Assembly: GCF_000482465.1 (NCBI RefSeq)
Contig: NZ_KI519420.1
Span: 1,107,810-1,171,809 of the forward strand
DNA from: Runella limosa DSM 17973
Lineage (GTDB): Bacteria; Bacteroidota; Bacteroidia; Cytophagales; Spirosomataceae
Length of the DNA: 64,000 nucleotides
Direction: 5' to 3'
The position numbers and the translations under genes were made by a program. The notes under the pieces are model-generated. The model was given only the letters and a program-made list of their open reading frames with translations. It ran no database searches and had not been told where the DNA came from. Numbering within the stretch: the first letter of the stretch is position 1; each line of letters starts with the position of its first letter. Below, in pieces: positions 60,985 to 64,000 of this stretch.

Positions 60985-61800
60985 ATGGCACACAATCTCA
61001 AACTTAGAAAACCTCTTGCTTTTTTCGATTTAGAAACAACAGGGGTAAATATCCAAAAAGACCGCATTGTTGAAATCAGTGTGGTGAAAGCGCTCATCAA
61101 TGGTGAGATAGAAAGCAAAACTTTTCTAGTCAACCCTGGCGTTCCAATTCCGCTCGAATCAAGCCTTATTCACGGGATTTATGACGAAGACGTGAAGGAA
61201 TGCCCAACCTTTAAAAATTTTGCGAAAACGCTCGCGCAGTTTTTGCAGGGCTGCGATTTGGCAGGATTTAATTCCAATCGTTTTGATGTGCCGATGTTGG
61301 TGGAAGAATTTTTGCGTGCCGACGTCGAATTTGACATCAAAAACCGTCGCTTGGTGGATGCACAGCGCATTTTTCACATGATGGAACCTCGAAACCTTGC
61401 GGCAGCGTATAAATTTTATTGTGGCAAAGACCTCGAAAATGCCCACAGTGCGCACGCTGATACGGTGGCTACGTTTGAGGTATTATGCGCTCAAGTGGAA
61501 CGCTATGCAGGGGTAAAAATCAAGAACGACAAAGGAGAGTTGTATGAGCCTGTACAAAATGATGTAGAGGCATTGCATAACCTGACAGCGGCAAAAATTG
61601 TAGATTTCGCCAACCGAATGGCCTATAACTCAAAAGGGGAAGAGGTTATCAACTTCGGAAAACACAACGGAAAGCGTGTTGTGGACGTTTTGGCGCAAGA
61701 GCCTAGTTACTACGATTGGATGATGAAAGGTGACTTTACCCTCGATACCAAACGGAAATTGACCGAGATAAAAATGCGAGCTGCATTTGGGAAAAAGTAG
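60985..61800 (+). CDS. DEDDh 3'-5' exonuclease with C-terminal DUF3820-type domain
   Basis: The protein is a DnaQ/epsilon-like exonuclease of 271 residues. The DEDDh residues are visible: D15 and E17 in FFDLETTG, the second Asp in GFNSNRFDVPML near 92, and His/Asp in HSAHADTVAT near 157. Residues about 215-271 (VINFGKHNGKRVVDVLAQEPSYYDWMMKGDF in parts) match the DUF3820/PutQSR domain found at the end of many Bacteroidota exonucleases. It is not fused to a polymerase, so it may be a proofreading or repair nuclease. It is convergent with the next gene; repeats lie between them. Confidence 0.92.
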   Translation: MAHNLKLRKPLAFFDLETTGVNIQKDRIVEISVVKALINGEIESKTFLVNPGVPIPLESSLIHGIYDEDVKECPTFKNFAKTLAQFLQGCDLAGFNSNRFDVPMLVEEFLRADVEFDIKNRRLVDAQRIFHMMEPRNLAAAYKFYCGKDLENAHSAHADTVATFEVLCAQVERYAGVKIKNDKGELYEPVQNDVEALHNLTAAKIVDFANRMAYNSKGEEVINFGKHNGKRVVDVLAQEPSYYDWMMKGDFTLDTKRKLTEIKMRAAFGKK

Positions 61801-61803
61801 TTA

Positions 61804-61931
61804 GTCCACGGTCGGTGGTCGATAGTCCATAGTAAAAAAGCCTTTCCAAGTTTTTGAAACTTGGAAAGGCTCCCTCTGACAAACTTGTCAACTAGCCACT
61901 TACCATCGTCTGCCGACTATCGACCATTGAC
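61804..61931. repeat. Short facing 7-bp repeats flanking a perfect hairpin
   Basis: GTC occurs at an exact 7-bp step at 61804, 61811, 61818 and 61825 (GTCNNNN units). Its reverse complement GAC recurs every 7 bp at 61915, 61922 and 61929. Between them is a perfect 15-bp stem hairpin (61839-61853 with 61857-61871, loop TTG; left arm AGCCTTTCCAAGTTT). This repeats, with another base triplet, the plan of the array at 18696-18917. Confidence 0.8.
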
Positions 61932-61937
61932 CCAAAA

Positions 61938-63200
61938 CTACGTCTTCAACTTCTTCTTTTTGGCCGCTGGGAACAAAATGTTGTTCAAAATCAAACGGTA
62001 CCCTGCTGAGTTAGGGTGTAAGTTTAAATCTGTAGGTTCTTCATTGATTTCGTGGCGGTAATCTTCAGGGTCGTGGCCACCGTAGAACGTAAAAAAGCCT
62101 TTGGCATACGTACTGTGAATGTAACGCGCCTCACCCGCTGCGCGGTTTTCAGCCAAAATAATCACTTCGGGCTTGATGTATTGCTTTTTGAAAGCCGTGG
62201 TTTGACCCATAAATCCTTTGATGATTTGCTGGTGGTTTTGGGTAAGCATGGTAGGAACAGGATCCCATTTGGCCGAAAACTGAAACAACGTAAAATAATC
62301 GTTGGCTTCGTTCATGCCACGCTCATTAGGTTGGCTATCGACCGACGAAAACTCGATTTCGTACGGATTGGTCACAACTTGAAAGTTTTGGAAAGCAAAC
62401 GTCTGGCTAAAATCTAGCTTCTTTTGGGCAGTGGGGTCAGTAGGGTCACCGTCGTAAATCACGTCTGCAATGTCGGTATTTTGTGTTGCCAAAGCTACAT
62501 CGTACGTATCAGTGGCATTGCACATGGCAAACATATATCCGCCACCTGCTACGTACTCTTGTACTTTTTTAGCCACGGCCAATTTAAGTTTTGATACTTT
62601 TGAAAAACCCCATTTTGCCGCAATATCCTCAGCTTCTCGCTTTTGTGCGCGGTACCAAGGGTAGTCGCGGAAGTGAAAAAACTTGCCGTACTGTCCCGTA
62701 AAATCTTCGTGGTGAAGGTGTAACCAGTCGTATTCCGATAGTTTGCCTTCCATAAGATCGTCGTCATAGACAATGTCGTAGGGGATTTCGGCGTAGGTCA
62801 TCACGAGGGTTACGGCGTCGTCCCAAGGTTGTTTGGTTTTAGGCGAATAAACGGCCACTTTGGGAGCTTTGTGGAGTTTTACATTGTCCATGTTGGCATC
62901 GGGTTGGGCAATTTCGCTTAAAATTCCGCTTCCTTGCGCGTCAGAAATGACCTCGTATGAAATCCCACGGACAACCATTTCGTTGATGATTCGCTGGTTC
63001 CAATCCATCATAAAACTGCCTCCTCGGTAGTTGAGAAGCCAGTCAATTTCAGTATCGTAGGTGCGCAAGACCCAGTACGCCAGTCCGTACGATTTAAGGT
63101 GGTTTTTTTGGGATTCATCCATCGGAATCAGAATCTTAGAGGCCCAAGCCCCGTGTACTACGCCCAAAAAAATGATAAGTGGTAGGATGAACCGCTTCAT
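61938..63200 (-). CDS. Exported protein of the group labelled asparagine synthetase B, function unknown
   Basis: The 420 residues have a signal peptide (about 1-20). The body starts KILIPMDESQKNHLKSYGLAYWVL and continues with KVAVYSP, LVMTYAEIPYDIVYDDDL and WLHLHHEDFTGQYG, then GGGYMFAMCNATDTYDVAL. Such proteins occur across Bacteroidota and databases often name them asparagine synthetase B. That label does not fit: there is no N-terminal cysteine nucleophile and no ATP-pyrophosphatase loop, and the protein is exported. The Rossmann-like middle resembles class I amidotransferase folds. It is convergent with the exonuclease. Confidence 0.8.
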   Translation of the reverse strand: MKRFILPLIIFLGVVHGAWASKILIPMDESQKNHLKSYGLAYWVLRTYDTEIDWLLNYRGGSFMMDWNQRIINEMVVRGISYEVISDAQGSGILSEIAQPDANMDNVKLHKAPKVAVYSPKTKQPWDDAVTLVMTYAEIPYDIVYDDDLMEGKLSEYDWLHLHHEDFTGQYGKFFHFRDYPWYRAQKREAEDIAAKWGFSKVSKLKLAVAKKVQEYVAGGGYMFAMCNATDTYDVALATQNTDIADVIYDGDPTDPTAQKKLDFSQTFAFQNFQVVTNPYEIEFSSVDSQPNERGMNEANDYFTLFQFSAKWDPVPTMLTQNHQQIIKGFMGQTTAFKKQYIKPEVIILAENRAAGEARYIHSTYAKGFFTFYGGHDPEDYRHEINEEPTDLNLHPNSAGYRLILNNILFPAAKKKKLKT

Positions 63201-63280
63201 CGGTTTGTGGATTTAAATTTTCAGAATGACTTTTGTAATAACGAATATATTGCAAAAATCGTGCAGAATCAACCATTGCC

Positions 63281-64000
63281 ATGAACCTTATTGAGAACTT
63301 TCGTGAAGGACTTCGCTCTATTCAATCAAACATGCTTCGGACTGTCCTGACGGCCCTGATTATTGCCATTGGTATTACATCGCTGGTGGGGATTTTGACG
63401 GCCATAGATGGAATGCAAAGTTCGGTGAATAATAGTTTTGCCGATTTGGGGGCAAATACCTTTGATATCCGAGGCCCGCAGCCTTTTCGCCGAAGAAACG
63501 GAGGAATGCGCTCTAAAGATTTTCCTTCGATAACCTACCGCCAAGCCAATCAGTACAAACGCGAAATCAGAGACACCTATAATGCCCAAGTGTCGATTTC
63601 GTCGAACATTAGTGGGGCTGTACAAGTCAAATACAAATCCGTCAAAACCAACCCCAACACGCGCGTAGTTGGTATTGATGATAACTATATGGCGATTAAG
63701 GGCTATAAGCTTGCGAATGGCCGTAATTTCTCCCCAACTGACTTAGACAATGGCCTTAACGTCATCATTGTCGGTTCTGAAATAGCGCAGAAACTGTTTG
63801 AGGGAAAAATAAACCCAATCAATGAAGAAATTATCGTTCGGGGAAATCAATATAAAGTGGTAGGCGTACTGGACAAAAAAGGCTCATTGACGGGAGGAGG
63901 AGATGACCGTGTGTTGTTGGTGCCCCTTGAAAATGGCCGAGCTTTGGCTGCAAACCGCGAATTGACTTTTGATATTACGACTTCGGTCAACAGCATGGAA
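63281..64000 (+). CDS. ABC transporter permease of the FtsX/MacB type (partial, runs off window)
   Basis: The first 240 residues are present and the frame is open at the window end. The start MNLIENFREGLRSIQSN is followed by one long helix (LRTVLTALIIAIGITSLVGILTAI in parts) near residues 18-44, and then the MacB periplasmic domain: FADLGANTFDIRGP, VGIDDNYMAIKGYKLANGRNFS (in parts), VIIVGSEIAQKLF, VVGVLDKKG. In full proteins three more helices close the chain. It may form an exporter of lipoproteins, peptides or macrolides. No ATPase gene is seen in the window; the adaptor at 54848 is 7 kb away and may be unrelated. Confidence 0.9.
   Translation, partial: MNLIENFREGLRSIQSNMLRTVLTALIIAIGITSLVGILTAIDGMQSSVNNSFADLGANTFDIRGPQPFRRRNGGMRSKDFPSITYRQANQYKREIRDTYNAQVSISSNISGAVQVKYKSVKTNPNTRVVGIDDNYMAIKGYKLANGRNFSPTDLDNGLNVIIVGSEIAQKLFEGKINPINEEIIVRGNQYKVVGVLDKKGSLTGGGDDRVLLVPLENGRALAANRELTFDITTSVNSME

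Noticed and set aside
61938-63200. Annotation as asparagine synthetase B
   Set aside because: The glutaminase cysteine at position 2 and the synthetase ATP loop are missing, and the protein is exported.

Overview
The window is a typical Bacteroidota chromosome segment, most likely from order Cytophagales (a Runella/Spirosoma-like organism; this placement is inference). The grounds are two SusC/SusD pairs, a GldH gliding lipoprotein, a C-terminal type IX secretion (T9SS) sorting domain, LytTR signalling, many lipoproteins, and a TTTG-N19-TACTTTTG promoter of the Bacteroidota sigma type.

Layout. (1) 83-13893, all on the minus strand: ruvA, a Dabb protein, small and lipoprotein genes, then a long tryptophan/haem run read from trpG at 10636 down to trpB at 2929 (trpG, an rfaE1-like kinase, xisH, xisI, hemC, trpD, a Uma2 nuclease, trpC, trpF, trpB). 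It carries three genes of nuclease-like families that have no pathway role; trpE and trpA are not in the window. Upstream lie mgsA, nadE and an exported thioredoxin-fold protein. (2) 14216-22711, plus strand: SusC, SusD, two lipoproteins and a secreted M43 metalloprotease with a T9SS tail, probably a polymer or peptide uptake locus. (3) 22889-27433: siroheme nitrite/sulfite reductase with its SUMT methylase, an MFS transporter and a DUF5522 protein. (4) 27558-37369: a large propeller-type sensor kinase, a LytTR response regulator and a stand-alone LytTR protein, followed by a 1592-residue RHS protein with LamG and S-layer-like domains and a small RHS-derived secreted protein. (5) 37427-44418, minus strand: an Rpn family nuclease, an unknown protein, mutS, gldH and a polysaccharide flippase. 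(6) 44509-46054, minus strand: a compact three-gene module, read here as a toxin-antitoxin-chaperone (TAC) system with a SecB-like chaperone. (7) 46319-57767: cysM, a second SusCD pair, a multi-repeat OmpA protein, and a periplasmic adaptor plus TolC efflux pair. (8) 57886-64000: a serine hydrolase, a MATE pump, a DEDDh exonuclease, an exported protein of the group often mislabelled asparagine synthetase B, and the start of an FtsX/MacB-type ABC permease cut by the window end.

The non-coding DNA is unusually structured. There are arrays of degenerate 7-bp repeats facing their own reverse complement (18696-18917; a smaller one at 61804-61931), a 171-bp composite palindromic element (39447-39617), and three perfect 15-16 bp stem hairpins of related design (7300, 47199, 61839).

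The strongest candidates for something new are the TAC-like module, the heptamer inverted arrays, the LamG-SLH-RHS protein under probable LytTR control, and the nuclease-family genes embedded in the trp/hem run. No tRNA, rRNA or CRISPR array was seen.
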